A stretch of 64,000 nt of DNA from Leclercia sp. 29361. GTDB taxonomy: Bacteria; Pseudomonadota; Gammaproteobacteria; Enterobacterales; Enterobacteriaceae. The stretch is from the NCBI RefSeq assembly GCF_011290365.1, contig NZ_CP049786.1:3348001-3412000 (forward strand), read 5' to 3'. Shown in pieces: positions 1-10,359 of the stretch (its first letter is position 1; each line of letters opens with the position of its first letter). A program made the translations under genes and the position numbers. The notes beneath the pieces are model-generated. The model saw nothing but the letters and a program-made list of their open reading frames with translations. It did not search any database and was not told the DNA's origin.

Positions 1-696
1 ACGGAATGCACCATGCGCGGACGGGTGGTTCGGACCGAGGTTGAGGAACATGAAGTCCTCGTTGTCGGTACCGCGCTTCATGCCCCAGTCTTCCGGCTTG
101 AAGGTCAGCGCTTCCATCTCCAGATCCTGTTTGGCTTTGGTCAGCTCAAACGGGTCGAATTCGGTGGCGCGCGCCGGGTAGTCTTTACGCAGCGGGTGAC
201 CGGTCCAGGTTGGCGGCATCATGATGCGCGTCAGGTGCGGGTGACCGTCAAAGGTCATGCCGAACATTTCCCAGGTCTCACGCTCATACCAGTTGGCGTT
301 CGGGAAAAGTTTGGTGATCGTCGGCAGATGCATGTCGTTTTCAGACAACGCCACCTTGAGCATGATATCCGTGTTGCGGTCTATTGAGAGCAGGTGGTAG
401 AAAACGGAAAAATCCGCCGCGGGTAAACCCTGGCGGTGAGTACGCAGACGTTCGTCCATGCCGTGTAAGTCAAACAGCATAACGTAAGGTTTAGGCAGTT
501 TCTTTAAGAAATCAACCACTTCCAGTAACTGCTCACGCTTCACCCAAACAACGGGTACCCCGGTGCGGGTGGCCTGAACAGTAAAGGCATCCGGCCCAAA
601 ACGGTTGCGCAGTTCGCCAATGACCGGGTCATCCAGATGATCCCGTGTTTGCCAGGCGGCGTCTTGCGCGGTTAAGTCGGTCATAGTGTTCACCAT
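1..696 (-). CDS. nuoC: NADH-quinone oxidoreductase subunit C/D, fused (5' part only)
   Basis: Peripheral-arm subunit of respiratory complex I, which oxidises NADH and reduces quinone at the inner membrane. The 232 visible codons start at the ATG at 694-696 and run off the left edge. They hold the whole NuoC-like domain, then read without a stop into the NuoD start (motif [12 protein letters not shown] near the edge). This is therefore the fused nuoCD form of enterobacteria. It lies about 90 bases downstream of nuoB on the same strand, as in the standard nuo operon. Only the missing 3' part is unknown; the identity is very secure. Confidence 0.97.
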   Translation of the reverse strand, partial: MVNTMTDLTAQDAAWQTRDHLDDPVIGELRNRFGPDAFTVQATRTGVPVVWVKREQLLEVVDFLKKLPKPYVMLFDLHGMDERLRTHRQGLPAADFSVFYHLLSIDRNTDIMLKVALSENDMHLPTITKLFPNANWYERETWEMFGMTFDGHPHLTRIMMPPTWTGHPLRKDYPARATEFDPFELTKAKQDLEMEALTFKPEDWGMKRGTDNEDFMFLNLGPNHPSAHGAFR

Positions 697-785
697 TGCA
701 AAAGGTCCGTGGTGACTGTCGGGCGTGGCTTCGCGCTATTTGAATAGTGATATGCGAAGGTTATCTCCATGCCCACAGGCGCAAA

Positions 786-1460
786 TTAAATTTCGTCCGG
801 TGTACGCAGATTGGTCACTGCAATACGTTCGCCGCGTTTACGCTCGCGTTCGGACTGCATGTTAGCGCGGTACACGCCCTGGTCGCCCACGACCCAGGAG
901 AGCGGACGGCGTTCTTTGCCAATCGACTCCTGCAACAGCATCAGAGCCTGCATATAGGCTTCTGGACGCGGTGGGCAGCCCGGGATGTAAACGTCCACCG
1001 GGATGAACTTATCTACACCTTGCACAACAGAATAAATGTCGTACATACCGCCAGAGTTTGCACAAGCACCCATGGAGATAACCCATTTAGGCTCGAGCAT
1101 CTGGTCGTACAGACGCTGAATGACCGGCGCCATCTTGGTAAAGCAGGTTCCCGCTACCACCATCAGGTCAGCCTGACGCGGAGAGGCACGCAGTACTTCT
1201 GCACCAAAACGCGCAACGTCATGCACCGCAGTGAATGACGTCACCATTTCAACGTAGCAGCAAGAAAGGCCAAAGTTGTATGGCCAGATGGAGTTCTTAC
1301 GACCCCAGTTGACCATATCGTGCATGGCATTTTCGAGCTTGCCCATGTACACGCTTTTGTTGACTTCTTGCTCCAGGGGGTCGGTTACGATCTCCTGCTT
1401 TTGCAGGGGGTAACGGTCATTCTCACCGTTAGGATCTATGCGGGTGAGCGTATAATCCAT
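786..1460 (-). CDS. nuoB: NADH-quinone oxidoreductase subunit B
   Basis: Complex I subunit that carries iron-sulfur cluster N2, the last electron donor to quinone. The 224-residue protein shows the cluster ligands as C67-C68 (GLSCCYVEM), C133 (MGACANSG) and C162 (PGCPPRP). From memory, E. coli NuoB has 220 residues; the difference is a short insertion near residues 43-48 ([12 protein letters not shown]). It sits 15 bases after nuoA in the nuo operon. The start is the first ATG and matches the family N terminus [10 protein letters not shown]. Confidence 0.98.
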   Translation of the reverse strand: MDYTLTRIDPNGENDRYPLQKQEIVTDPLEQEVNKSVYMGKLENAMHDMVNWGRKNSIWPYNFGLSCCYVEMVTSFTAVHDVARFGAEVLRASPRQADLMVVAGTCFTKMAPVIQRLYDQMLEPKWVISMGACANSGGMYDIYSVVQGVDKFIPVDVYIPGCPPRPEAYMQALMLLQESIGKERRPLSWVVGDQGVYRANMQSERERKRGERIAVTNLRTPDEI

Positions 1461-1475
1461 CTTATTGCCTCGCTG

Positions 1476-1916
1476 TTACTGCTGACGATTAGAGATACTG
1501 TTTTCCGGGTTGGTACGTTCACGGCGTGAACGTGCAGGTGTCCAGTCCAGCGCGCCGATACGCACCAGATAAACCAGACCGGCCAGTAACACTAAAATGA
1601 AAATTGCGGCCTCGACAAAGCCTACCCAGCCACTCTCACGAATGGAGGTCGACCATGCGAACAGGTAAAGCGCTTCCACGTCAAAGATGACGAAGAACAT
1701 GGCCACCAGATAGAACTTGGCGGACAGGCGTAAACGCGCGGTACCTACCGAATCGATACCCGATTCAAATGGCGTGTTTTTGTGCCTTGCCCGGGCGCGA
1801 CCGCCGAGGAACCAGCCGCCGATAAGCATCAGGCAGCACAGGCCAATGGCAACGATAAGAAAGATTGCGAATGCCCAGTGATGAGCGATGACTTCTGTGG
1901 ATGTTGACATACTCAT
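1476..1916 (-). CDS. nuoA: NADH-quinone oxidoreductase subunit A
   Basis: Small membrane subunit of complex I (146 residues), first gene of the nuo operon. Three hydrophobic segments are visible at about residues 14-36, 68-88 and 98-118. Between the first two lies the conserved loop with NTPFESGID. The start codon at 1914-1916 begins [14 protein letters not shown], as in E. coli. The operon promoters must lie in the long gap upstream, since the next gene, lrhA, ends more than 600 bases away. Confidence 0.97.
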   Translation of the reverse strand: MSMSTSTEVIAHHWAFAIFLIVAIGLCCLMLIGGWFLGGRARARHKNTPFESGIDSVGTARLRLSAKFYLVAMFFVIFDVEALYLFAWSTSIRESGWVGFVEAAIFILVLLAGLVYLVRIGALDWTPARSRRERTNPENSISNRQQ

Positions 1917-2465
1917 TGCTTACTCATCAAAAGTGATACCTGAAAACCCTGCTCTTTCTGGCAGATGGGCATCACATCGATTCATGGGGAGGAACAAATA
2001 ACCGTACACTAACTGTCGAAAAATGAGACATAGACAGCAAAATGATGTGGTTTTTTACTCCTTTCTATAACCTTTTGTCAACTTTAACAAAAGTTTCTTC
2101 ACATTAGATTACATCGTTCGATCTTCATTAACATTTAATGCCCTTTACCCTCAAAAAGTGTGAGGCGCGTTCCGGCGTGGGGGTGTTGAATCGAGTCCGT
2201 AGCAATCTAATACAAAGATTACCCGTCTATTTTGACAGGATTTGCCGCTGATTCCTCCCCCCAAAGAGGAGTATTTTCTTGATCTGTGACACGCTTTTGT
2301 TAATTCAATCAAAAAAACGGCAACATCTTTGCTGCTTTTTTAACATGCCCATTGACATTAGAGAGAAGCGGGGAAGCGATTTTTGCAAGGCAGGATGGAC
2401 AACTATCCGATTGATATCGCAAAAGATTGTCGTAAACGTAAAGTAAACCGCAGGGGGCAGATGCA
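1917..2465 (-). promoter_or_regulatory. Long leader and promoter region of the nuo operon
   Basis: A gap of about 630 bases separates nuoA from lrhA, and no convincing gene lies in it. The part next to nuoA is AT-rich and has T/A tracts suited to promoters. In E. coli the nuo operon has a long untranslated leader and is controlled by ArcA, NarL and others from a similar region. I cannot place individual sites with certainty. Confidence 0.55.
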
Positions 2466-2510
2466 AAAAAAGAACCACTTTGCTGGTCTTCAGCCGCAGT
2501 GGTTCTTTTT
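2466..2510 (-). terminator. Bidirectional intrinsic terminator after lrhA
   Basis: An inverted repeat pairs AAAGAACCACT (ending at 2479) with AGTGGTTCTTT (from 2498). It is flanked by A-runs on one side and T-runs on the other, so it can work in both directions. It lies about 40 bases beyond the lrhA stop and insulates lrhA from the nuo promoter region. Confidence 0.85.
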
Positions 2511-2547
2511 GGTTGGAACAATTGTTATCAAATTATGAGTGATTCGT

Positions 2548-3486
2548 TTACTCGAAATCGCGCTCTGTCACCAGGGAGTCGTCCCCCCCTTCCGGAGTAA
2601 CATTGTTGTACTGCCAGGGGTTGTCATAGTTTTCCATGGCGTTAAAAATGGTCTGCGCCAGTTCATTCTTGCTGAGCGGGTTGTGGCACAGCATATACTC
2701 CGTATCCGGCAGCGCAGGCAATCCATCCGCTTTCCCTAACACCCGTAAATCGGGACTCATCATCTCAACCGGGCGTGCCGTGACGCCAAGCCCGGCTTTT
2801 ACCGCTGCGCGAACCGCAGGCAGCGTTGAGGCTACATAGGCGAGTCGCCATGGCACGTTGGCGGCATTGAGCGTGGCCAGCACGATGTCGCGGAACGGGC
2901 TGGGATCGTCCAGCAGCACCAGCGGAACCGGCTCCCCGCGCTGCAGAGAAAATTCTGCGGCACAGTACCAGTGCGTCGGCGAAGTACGCAGCGTCAGACT
3001 GTCAAACTGGCCGGTACGGTGAGTAGTGACCACCAGATCGACCTCCTGCTCTTGCAGCATATCGACCATATAGGCATTGCGTTTAACCCTGACATCCAGC
3101 GCAAGTTTCGGATAAACCGAACTGATGCGGTTGAGCAGGAACGGCAGAATAGTATCCGCCGACTCATCAGACGCACCTAAAGTTAAGACACCCTGCAGAT
3201 TACTAAACATTAAGGATGTACATGCTTCATCATTGAAACGTAGGATTTTTCTGGCATAACCCAGCAGCTGAATCCCGTGTTCCGTTAACAGCTTATTGCG
3301 GCCATGACGGGCAAAAAGCTCTTTACCCACCAGTTGCTCCAGTCGTTGCATTTGTTGACTGACCGCAGATTGGGTACGGCAAACTGCGGCCGCGGCAGCA
3401 GCAAAGGTGTTCAGATCGGCGACCGCCACAAAGGTTCTCAGCAGATCGAGGTCGAGATTCAGTATCGGACGATTTGCATTAATCAT
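2548..3486 (-). CDS. lrhA: LysR-family transcriptional regulator LrhA
   Basis: DNA-binding regulator that in E. coli represses flhDC (motility, chemotaxis) and type 1 fimbriae and affects RpoS. The 312-residue protein has an N-terminal LysR helix-turn-helix (about residues 13-70, with [19 protein letters not shown]) and a C-terminal effector domain. Length and N terminus ([19 protein letters not shown]) match E. coli LrhA. It is transcribed alone toward nuo and has a very long upstream gap, consistent with the long leader known in E. coli. The C-terminal 30 residues differ most from E. coli. Confidence 0.96.
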   Translation of the reverse strand: MINANRPILNLDLDLLRTFVAVADLNTFAAAAAAVCRTQSAVSQQMQRLEQLVGKELFARHGRNKLLTEHGIQLLGYARKILRFNDEACTSLMFSNLQGVLTLGASDESADTILPFLLNRISSVYPKLALDVRVKRNAYMVDMLQEQEVDLVVTTHRTGQFDSLTLRTSPTHWYCAAEFSLQRGEPVPLVLLDDPSPFRDIVLATLNAANVPWRLAYVASTLPAVRAAVKAGLGVTARPVEMMSPDLRVLGKADGLPALPDTEYMLCHNPLSKNELAQTIFNAMENYDNPWQYNNVTPEGGDDSLVTERDFE

Positions 3487-4433
3487 ATCTTTTCACTTAC
3501 AGGTTGCTCGTACGGAGCTGCCCCGGGTTTAAGCTGTGTGCGTAAAAGTAATACAGTTCCTTCTGAAAAAAATCCTCTGACGTCCCGGTCTGGCATTGTG
3601 CCTGCGTAATGTAATTGTGCTGGGTATATCAGTGGTCAGAAACAACTTATCTGACGATATTTTTATTCTCAACAACGTTCGAGATATATAGATGTTTGCC
3701 GGATGATGTAAATTCCATAAAAGAAGATGCATTTCCAACGTCAACTTTATCGCAGTACAGGTTAAGCAGCAATGGTGTCACTTAACTTCTCAAGGCAGAG
3801 ATAATTCTAACAATTACAATAAACTATTAAAGGTTAACGTATCAAGGCCTGGAGTGACCTGTTATCTTTCTTCGCTAAACTCAGTGACATCTTACCCTAA
3901 AACCTTTTTATTTATAAGCCTTATTGCGTTTCCAGTGATTTAACCTGATTGATAACTCGCTAAACTAATTTTATTTATATTAACGAAAGTTGCGATTTCG
4001 CCTTTATTTGGAAATAACTAATAATTCGATCAAGACTTAATGATTAATAATACTTAACATTAAATTCACACGGGCAACCTTTATATAAAAAGGCAGGGAA
4101 GTAAACGCTACTGCATTTCATTCAGCTTTTACGAAATGTTCCTGTAGGAAACTGTAGCACTGCCAGCCTAAGTCGCTCAATACGCGGCTTTTTTACAGCG
4201 TAAAATCCATTTTAATACGCAACAACCAAAATAAATCACCAAATAACAATAAAAATATGGCCCATAAAATGTAAGCAAAGTTAAAAAACAGTTAAAAATT
4301 TCAATATCACTTTCGGGGAATGGACAAAATCTTCTTCTGCCAACGCTTCAAAATCGGCCAAGCGAGGAGTACATTGTTCCGTGCTAACTTCCACGGCAGG
4401 AAGTAGCAATAACAGCGAAAAGGTTAAAGATTC
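3487..4433. promoter_or_regulatory. Divergent lrhA/alaA intergenic region, about 950 bases
   Basis: No protein gene is convincing here. The DNA is strongly AT-rich compared with its neighbours. It must hold the lrhA promoter and long leader on the minus strand and the alaA promoter and leader on the plus strand. A plus-strand terminator-like hairpin lies at 4171-4194, and a small hairpin (ACTTCC/GGAAGT) lies near 4388-4405 in the alaA leader. Confidence 0.6.
4171..4194 (+). terminator. Candidate intrinsic terminator inside the lrhA/alaA gap
   Basis: AGTCGC at 4171-4176 can pair with GCGGCT at 4184-4189 (one G-U pair), followed by a run of six T. It points to the plus strand, 240 bases before alaA. 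It could end a short untranslated transcript or attenuate the alaA leader. The stem is short, so confidence is moderate. Confidence 0.45.
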
Positions 4434-5648
4434 ATGTCACCCATCGAAAAATCCAGCAAGTTAGATAACGTTTGTTACGACATTCGTGGCCCGGTTCTTA
4501 AAGAGGCTAAACGTCTCGAAGAAGAAGGTAATAAAGTACTTAAGCTCAATATCGGCAACCCGGCGCCATTTGGTTTTGATGCACCGGATGAAATTCTGGT
4601 TGATGTGATCCGCAACCTGCCGACGGCGCAAGGCTACAGCGACTCCAAAGGTCTCTACTCTGCGCGTAAAGCCATCATGCAGCACTATCAGGCGCAGGGC
4701 ATGCGCGATGTCACCGTAGAAGATATCTACATTGGTAACGGTGTTTCCGAGCTGATCGTCCAGGCGATGCAGGCCCTGCTGAACAGCGGTGACGAAATGC
4801 TGGTCCCGGCACCGGATTATCCGCTGTGGACCGCGGCGGTATCGCTCTCCAGCGGTAAAGCGGTGCACTACCTGTGTGATGAATCCGCTGACTGGTTCCC
4901 GGACCTGGATGACATTCGTGCCAAAATCACCCCCCGCACCCGCGGGATCGTCATCATCAACCCGAACAACCCAACCGGTGCCGTCTATTCTAAAGAGCTG
5001 CTGCTGGAGATTGTCGAGCTGGCCCGCCAGCATAACCTGATCATCTTCGCGGACGAGATTTACGACAAAATCCTGTACGACGCGGCGCAGCACCACTCCA
5101 TTGCAGCGCTGGCACCGGATCTGCTGACCGTCACCTTTAACGGGCTCTCCAAAACCTACCGTGTCGCCGGTTTCCGTCAGGGCTGGATGGTGCTGAACGG
5201 GCCGAAAAAACACGCCAAAGGCTATATCGAAGGTCTGGAGATGCTGGCCTCCATGCGTCTGTGCGCCAACGTACCGGCCCAGCACGCGATCCAGACGGCA
5301 CTGGGCGGCTATCAGAGCATCAGTGAATTTATCGTGCCTGGCGGGCGTCTGTATGAGCAGCGTCAACGCGCCTGGGAGCTGATTAACGATATTCCGGGCG
5401 TCTCCTGCGTGAAGCCAAACGGCGCGCTATATATGTTCCCGAAAATCGATATCAAACGCTTCAACATCTTTGACGATCAGAAGATGGTCCTCGACTTCCT
5501 GCTGCAGGAAAAGGTGTTACTGGTGCAGGGCACCGCATTTAACTGGCCATGGCCGGACCATGTGCGCATCGTTACCCTGCCGCGTGAGGATGAGCTGGAG
5601 ATGGCCATCAGCCGCTTCGGGCGATTCCTCGGCGGATACCATCAGTAA
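4434..5648 (+). CDS. alaA: Glutamate-pyruvate aminotransferase AlaA
   Basis: PLP-dependent class I/II aminotransferase that makes alanine from pyruvate and glutamate. The 404-residue protein has NPNNPTGAVYSKE, the PLP-contact segment FADEIYDKI, and the Schiff-base lysine K240 in LSKTYRVAGFRQGW. N terminus MSPIEKSSKLDNVCYDIRGP matches E. coli AlaA (former YfbQ). It is divergent from lrhA across a long gap and followed by a hairpin terminator and yfbR. The ATG has AAGG upstream. Confidence 0.97.
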   Translation: MSPIEKSSKLDNVCYDIRGPVLKEAKRLEEEGNKVLKLNIGNPAPFGFDAPDEILVDVIRNLPTAQGYSDSKGLYSARKAIMQHYQAQGMRDVTVEDIYIGNGVSELIVQAMQALLNSGDEMLVPAPDYPLWTAAVSLSSGKAVHYLCDESADWFPDLDDIRAKITPRTRGIVIINPNNPTGAVYSKELLLEIVELARQHNLIIFADEIYDKILYDAAQHHSIAALAPDLLTVTFNGLSKTYRVAGFRQGWMVLNGPKKHAKGYIEGLEMLASMRLCANVPAQHAIQTALGGYQSISEFIVPGGRLYEQRQRAWELINDIPGVSCVKPNGALYMFPKIDIKRFNIFDDQKMVLDFLLQEKVLLVQGTAFNWPWPDHVRIVTLPREDELEMAISRFGRFLGGYHQ

Positions 5649-5657
5649 TATGACCCC

Positions 5658-5684
5658 CGGGCTGCCACTGGCAGCCCGATTTGC
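5658..5684 (+). terminator. Terminator-like hairpin after alaA
   Basis: CGGGCTGCC at 5658-5666 and GGCAGCCCG at 5670-5678 form a perfect 9-base-pair stem with a 3-base loop, nine bases beyond the alaA stop. The T-run behind it is short (ATTTG), so termination may be partial and yfbR may be partly co-transcribed. Confidence 0.7.
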
Positions 5685-5743
5685 ATCTCACCGCCCCTCC
5701 CCTCACAATGAAACCTGTCGCTGTGCAAGACCAAAGGTAACTT

Positions 5744-6343
5744 ATGAGTCAGAGTCATTTCTTCGCCCATCTTTCCCGCCTGAAACTGATTAACCGCTGG
5801 CCGCTGATGCGTAACGTGCGTACCGAGAACGTCTCCGAGCATAGTCTGCAGGTTGCCATGGTGGCCCACGCGCTGGCAGCCATCAAAAACCGCAAGTTTA
5901 ACGGCCAGGTCAATGCCGAACGTATCGCCCTGCTGGCGATGTACCATGATGCCTCCGAGGTGCTGACGGGCGATCTGCCGACCCCGGTGAAGTACTTCAA
6001 TTCGCAAATTGCCCAGGAGTACAAAGCGATCGAGAAAATCGCTCAGCAAAAACTGGTCGATATGGTGCCGGAAGAGCTGCGGGATATCTTCGAGCCGCTG
6101 ATTGACGAGCAGAGCTACAGCGAAGAGGATCGATCGATCGTCAAGCAGGCGGACGCGCTCTGCGCCTACCTGAAATGTCTGGAAGAGCTTTCAGCCGGCA
6201 ATCATGAGTTTTTACTGGCGAAAACCCGCCTCGAAAAGACCCTCGAGTCGCGCCGCAGTGAGGAGATGGACTACTTTATGGAAGTGTTTGTCCCGAGCTT
6301 CCAGCTGTCGCTGGATGAGATCAGCCAGGATTCACCGTTGTAA
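5744..6343 (+). CDS. yfbR: 5'-deoxynucleotidase YfbR
   Basis: HD-domain phosphohydrolase that dephosphorylates deoxyribonucleoside 5'-monophosphates in the cytoplasm and takes part in dNTP balance and salvage. The 199-residue length equals E. coli YfbR. Metal-binding residues are visible: H33 (NVSEHSLQ), H68-D69 (MYHDASEV) and an aspartate in [12 protein letters not shown]. It follows alaA by about 95 bases on the same strand and converges with yfbS across a REP element. Confidence 0.96.
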   Translation: MSQSHFFAHLSRLKLINRWPLMRNVRTENVSEHSLQVAMVAHALAAIKNRKFNGQVNAERIALLAMYHDASEVLTGDLPTPVKYFNSQIAQEYKAIEKIAQQKLVDMVPEELRDIFEPLIDEQSYSEEDRSIVKQADALCAYLKCLEELSAGNHEFLLAKTRLEKTLESRRSEEMDYFMEVFVPSFQLSLDEISQDSPL

Positions 6344-6348
6344 TGTGT

Positions 6349-6381
6349 TGCCGGGTGGCGGCTGCGCCTTACCCGGCCTAC
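6349..6381. repeat. REP element
   Basis: A palindromic extragenic unit, TTGCCGGGTGGCGGCTGCGC followed by CTTACCCGGCCTAC, between the convergent yfbR and yfbS genes. The same core recurs near 33603, 33642 and 38303 in this window. REP sequences act in mRNA 3'-end stability and gyrase/IHF binding. Confidence 0.85.
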
Positions 6382-6400
6382 AAAACCGTATCCCGCTGCT

Positions 6401-8233
6401 TTAAAACGGGAACAACATCGGGATCATCACTACGCACACCACCATCACCAGAATGGTAAAGGGCACGCCGAGCTTCACGAAGTCGCTGAAGCTGTATTTA
6501 CCGGGTCCCAGCACCAGGGTGTTAACCGGTGACGAGACCGGCGTCATAAAGGCGGCTGACGCGGCCATCGCCACCATCATCGCAAAGGGATAAGGCGATA
6601 CCCCCATCGATTTCGCCATCGCCAGCGCAATGGGTGCCATCAGTACCGCGGTTGCGGTGTTGGAGATAAACAGCCCGATGGTGGCGCACATGACAAACAG
6701 ACACATCAGCATCATGTAAGGGCCGTAGCCGCCCCCCAGCTCCATCAACCCTTTCACCACCAAATCGACCCCACCGGTTTTTTGCAGCGCCAGCGCAAAG
6801 GGCATCATGCCGACAATCAAAATGATGCTCGGCCAGTGAATCGCTTTGTAAGCGCTTTCAGCGTCGATACAGCGGAATTTGCCCATCAGCAGGCAGGCCA
6901 CGATCGCTGCCACCGGATTAGGGATTTCGTCGGTCAGCATCAGGGCGACCATCAGCACCAGACAAAAAATGGCGTGCGGCGCCTGGCTGTGGGCGGGAGA
7001 GGCATCGCTCACTTCGATGGGTAAATTGAGCACCACAAAATCGCGACCCCTCTGGCCCAACTGAGTGATCAGCTTCCAGTTGCCCACCACCAGGAAGATA
7101 TCCCCCAGTTCCAGCGGCTCGTCCACCACCGAGCCGTCCATCGCCACGCCGTCGCGTTTTAACCCCACCACGTTCAGACCGTAACGGGTACGAAAGCCTA
7201 TTTCGCGGATGGTTTTGCCGAGCAGCTCCGACTCGGGGATCAACGACACCTCCGCCATCCCCACATCCAGCGCCTGATCGGAGAAGTACTCCCCGCGCAG
7301 GACCATCGGCTCCAGCAGCTGTTCGCTGCAAAAGTCGCGCAGATCGACATCCGCCGAGGACATATCAATCAGCAGCACGTCCCGGGCGCGAAACTCCGAT
7401 ACGCCGTTAACGTTCACAATCACCCGGCGAAAACGACGCCAGCGTTCCACACCAATAACGTTCGCCCCGTAGCGTTCGCGGAGTTTCAGGTCGTCCAGAC
7501 GCTGACCAATCAGCGGTGAGCCGGGTCGGAGCGCCAGACGACGCGCCCGTCCGGTGAGGCGATACTCTTTGATCAGATCGCGGAAGGTGCGGCGCTTCCA
7601 GCCGTCGCGAGGCTTATCCTGCTTATCGCTCTTCAGGGCAAAGCGGGTCAGCAGCATATAGATAATGCCCAGCACGAGGATCACCAGCCCCAGCGGCGTC
7701 ACGCTAAAGAAGCCAAAGCCTTCCAGCCCCTCACGCAGCAGTTCACTGTTGACCACCAGGTTCGGCGGCGTGGCCACCAGCGTCATCATGCCGCTGATAA
7801 GCCCGGCGAAGCTAAGCGGCATCATCAGGCGCGAGGGCGAGATCTGCATGCGCATCGAGACGCTCAGCACCACCGGAATAAAGATTGCCACCACCCCGGT
7901 GGAGCTCATAAACGCCCCCAGCCCGGCGACGGTCAGCATCAAAAAGATCAGCATTTTGGTTTCGCTGTTGCCCGCCACGCTGACCAGCCAGGAGCCCATA
8001 CTGGTCGCCACGCCGGTGCGCACCAGGCCGTCGCCGATGATAAACAGGGCGGCAATTAAAATAACGTTGGGATCGCTAAAGCCAGAGAAGGCTTCCGGGA
8101 GGGTTAAGGTGCCGCTGAGCACAAAGGCCACGATCACCAGCAGGGCCACGGCATCCATGCGGACTTTGCCGGTCGCAAACAGAATAATCGCGATAAAGAG
8201 CAGGCTTAAGACCCAAATAAGTTCACCGTTCAA
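6401..8233 (-). CDS. yfbS: SLC13/DASS-family transporter YfbS
   Basis: Inner-membrane protein of the divalent anion:Na+ symporter group, substrate not known. The 610 residues hold about five hydrophobic helices at the N terminus. Two soluble TrkA-C (RCK_C) domains follow at about residues 205-385 ([40 protein letters not shown]). A second set of helices contains [13 protein letters not shown] and [15 protein letters not shown], the two family signatures. Order and length match E. coli YfbS. It lies about 77 bases beyond the end of hxpA, with a terminator between. Confidence 0.93.
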   Translation of the reverse strand: MNGELIWVLSLLFIAIILFATGKVRMDAVALLVIVAFVLSGTLTLPEAFSGFSDPNVILIAALFIIGDGLVRTGVATSMGSWLVSVAGNSETKMLIFLMLTVAGLGAFMSSTGVVAIFIPVVLSVSMRMQISPSRLMMPLSFAGLISGMMTLVATPPNLVVNSELLREGLEGFGFFSVTPLGLVILVLGIIYMLLTRFALKSDKQDKPRDGWKRRTFRDLIKEYRLTGRARRLALRPGSPLIGQRLDDLKLRERYGANVIGVERWRRFRRVIVNVNGVSEFRARDVLLIDMSSADVDLRDFCSEQLLEPMVLRGEYFSDQALDVGMAEVSLIPESELLGKTIREIGFRTRYGLNVVGLKRDGVAMDGSVVDEPLELGDIFLVVGNWKLITQLGQRGRDFVVLNLPIEVSDASPAHSQAPHAIFCLVLMVALMLTDEIPNPVAAIVACLLMGKFRCIDAESAYKAIHWPSIILIVGMMPFALALQKTGGVDLVVKGLMELGGGYGPYMMLMCLFVMCATIGLFISNTATAVLMAPIALAMAKSMGVSPYPFAMMVAMAASAAFMTPVSSPVNTLVLGPGKYSFSDFVKLGVPFTILVMVVCVVMIPMLFPF

Positions 8234-8274
8234 AACAGATCCTTGTCAGAAGAGAGTGAAGCCGATAGTGCCAT

Positions 8275-8299
8275 AAAAAAGCCCCAACAATGTGGGGCT
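8275..8299 (-). terminator. Terminator after hxpA
   Basis: On the minus strand AGCCCCA (8299-8293) pairs with TGGGGCT (8286-8280), followed by a run of T (8280-8275). It lies 12 bases beyond the hxpA stop and before yfbS. Confidence 0.85.
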
Positions 8300-8310
8300 A
8301 TATCATGGGA

Positions 8311-8970
8311 TTACATTTTTTGGGAGACGGTTACATTCCCGTCGGCTGTACGGCTGACGGCGACGGCCTCCAGCGTGCTGAGCACGAGGTCGGCCTCCTC
8401 CAGACGCGGCGAGTTGGCGGGAACATTGACGGCGATGACATGGCAGCCGGCATTAAGACCTGCCAGCACACCAGCGGCGGCATCTTCCACCACCACGCAC
8501 GCTTCCGGCGCCAGCCCCAGCAGCTTCGCGCCGAGTAAAAAGGCATCGGGCTCCGGCTTGCCGCGCGTTACCCGCTCTGCGGTGATAAACACCTCCGGCA
8601 CCGGCAACCCTGCCGCTTTGTGTCGCGCATGGGCCACAGGAACCGAGCCGGAGGTGACGATAGCCCACGGGATCCCCGCTTCATTCAGGTGTTTGAGCAG
8701 TTCAATCGCCCCCGGCAGCGCGGTGATACCGTCGGTATCGGTGGCTTCAACCTGCTCAAGCCAGGTAAACTCCGCCTGGATCTCTGCTTCGCTTCTCCCC
8801 TGGAGAAAGTGCCGTAAAGAGGTTATGGCCTGTTTGCCATGGATAAAATTCAGCACCTCCTGATGGTCGATGCCATGCCGGTCGGCCCAGCGACACCAGG
8901 AGCGCTCCACCACCGGTAACGAATCGACCAGCGTACCGTCCAGATCAAACAGAAAACCTTTACACTGCAC
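8311..8970 (-). CDS. hxpA: HAD-family sugar phosphatase HxpA (YfbT)
   Basis: Haloacid-dehalogenase phosphatase, Mg-dependent, acting on hexitol and other sugar phosphates in E. coli. The 219 residues show motif I DLDGTLVDS (nucleophile D9), motif II VTSGS, the motif III region RGKPEPDAFLLGA, and motif IV VVVEDAAAGVLAG. An alpha-helical cap lies between motifs I and II. It lies 11 bases downstream of yfbU on the same strand, so the two are probably co-transcribed. Confidence 0.93.
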   Translation of the reverse strand: MQCKGFLFDLDGTLVDSLPVVERSWCRWADRHGIDHQEVLNFIHGKQAITSLRHFLQGRSEAEIQAEFTWLEQVEATDTDGITALPGAIELLKHLNEAGIPWAIVTSGSVPVAHARHKAAGLPVPEVFITAERVTRGKPEPDAFLLGAKLLGLAPEACVVVEDAAAGVLAGLNAGCHVIAVNVPANSPRLEEADLVLSTLEAVAVSRTADGNVTVSQKM

Positions 8971-8981
8971 ATCAACCTCCG

Positions 8982-9563
<582 letters not shown>

Positions 9564-9567
9564 TCAA

Positions 9568-10023
9568 TCACAAGTCATCGAGGAATGTTTTATCAAGTTG
9601 CTTGAATGCCCGCTTCAGGGTATCGGCCAGCGCCTGATAGTCGGGTTTACCCTCGACCGGAGCCAGCGCCTGACCGGCATCCTGCAACTTGCCGCGAACT
9701 TCATAGAACCAGGACAACACCGACGGCGGCAGTGGTGTGACAGAACGTTTACCCAGCCACCACAATCCCTGCATCGGCAGGCTCAGGGCGAACAGCGCGG
9801 TAGCCACCGCAGGCCCGAGTTGCCCACCCAGTGCAATCTGCCAGCACAGGGTAAAAACGGCGAGGGGCGGCATCAACCGAATAGCGTGGCGGGTCGCGCG
9901 GATCACGCGGTTTTCAATGAAGACGGGTGCCAGCCGCTTTTCCAGTGGCCACGTCTTCGAATAATGCTGTCCCCGGCGAAACAGGCTAAAAAAGCTCACG
10001 GAAGGGTTCACGGGTGTCGACAT
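9568..10023 (-). CDS. yfbV: UPF0208 membrane protein YfbV
   Basis: Small inner-membrane protein, 151 residues, equal to E. coli. In E. coli it helps to insulate the Ter macrodomain from flanking chromosome regions. Two hydrophobic helices are visible at about residues 47-66 and 71-89, between a basic N-terminal part and a soluble C-terminal helix. It is transcribed divergently from ackA across 336 bases. Confidence 0.93.
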   Translation of the reverse strand: MSTPVNPSVSFFSLFRRGQHYSKTWPLEKRLAPVFIENRVIRATRHAIRLMPPLAVFTLCWQIALGGQLGPAVATALFALSLPMQGLWWLGKRSVTPLPPSVLSWFYEVRGKLQDAGQALAPVEGKPDYQALADTLKRAFKQLDKTFLDDL

Positions 10024-10359
10024 GGCTTACCTCAACTTCACATATAAAGATTAAAAAATTCGTGCAAAACCACAACTGGTCATGACATCGTTCAAAAACT
10101 TTTGTCAGCGCTACCCAGTATCGGGTATCCTGTGCCGGCCTGCAAAGGCCTTAGACGAGGAATGTTCACTCGTCAAATTATCGCACATTATGCCATTGCC
10201 GGAAAAATGCGCAAAATGGCATAAAATCATATGTATTCCTTTCGTCATGCCGAAATGTACTTCGGGCATGATGTTAATCATAAATGTCAGCGATATCTTG
10301 CGCTACGATCCTTGACTCACTGACGTTTTTTTAGCCACGTATCAATAATAGGTACTTCC
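10024..10359. promoter_or_regulatory. Divergent yfbV/ackA intergenic region
   Basis: No gene is seen. The region holds an imperfect hairpin at about 10245-10269 (CATGCCGAA / TTCGGGCATG), an FNR-like box at 10268-10281 and the likely ackA promoter just downstream. In E. coli the ackA-pta operon is induced anaerobically through FNR and ArcA. Confidence 0.6.
10268..10309 (+). promoter_or_regulatory. Candidate FNR box and -10 element of ackA
   Basis: ATGAT-GTTA-ATCAT at 10268-10281 has the FNR core TGAT-N4-ATCA. A -10-like TACGAT lies at 10304-10309. If transcription starts near 10316, the box is centred at about -41.5, the position of a class II FNR activator site. The start point is inferred, not seen. 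Confidence 0.5.

Noticed and set aside
2309..2521. Minus-strand open frame of 70 codons upstream of nuo
   Set aside because: It runs straight through the lrhA terminator, has no ribosome site and no recognisable protein; the region is a promoter/leader.
4461..5366. 300-codon minus-strand frame opposite alaA
   Set aside because: It is the shadow of a GC-biased, strongly codon-selected gene; the plus-strand frame is a clear aminotransferase.
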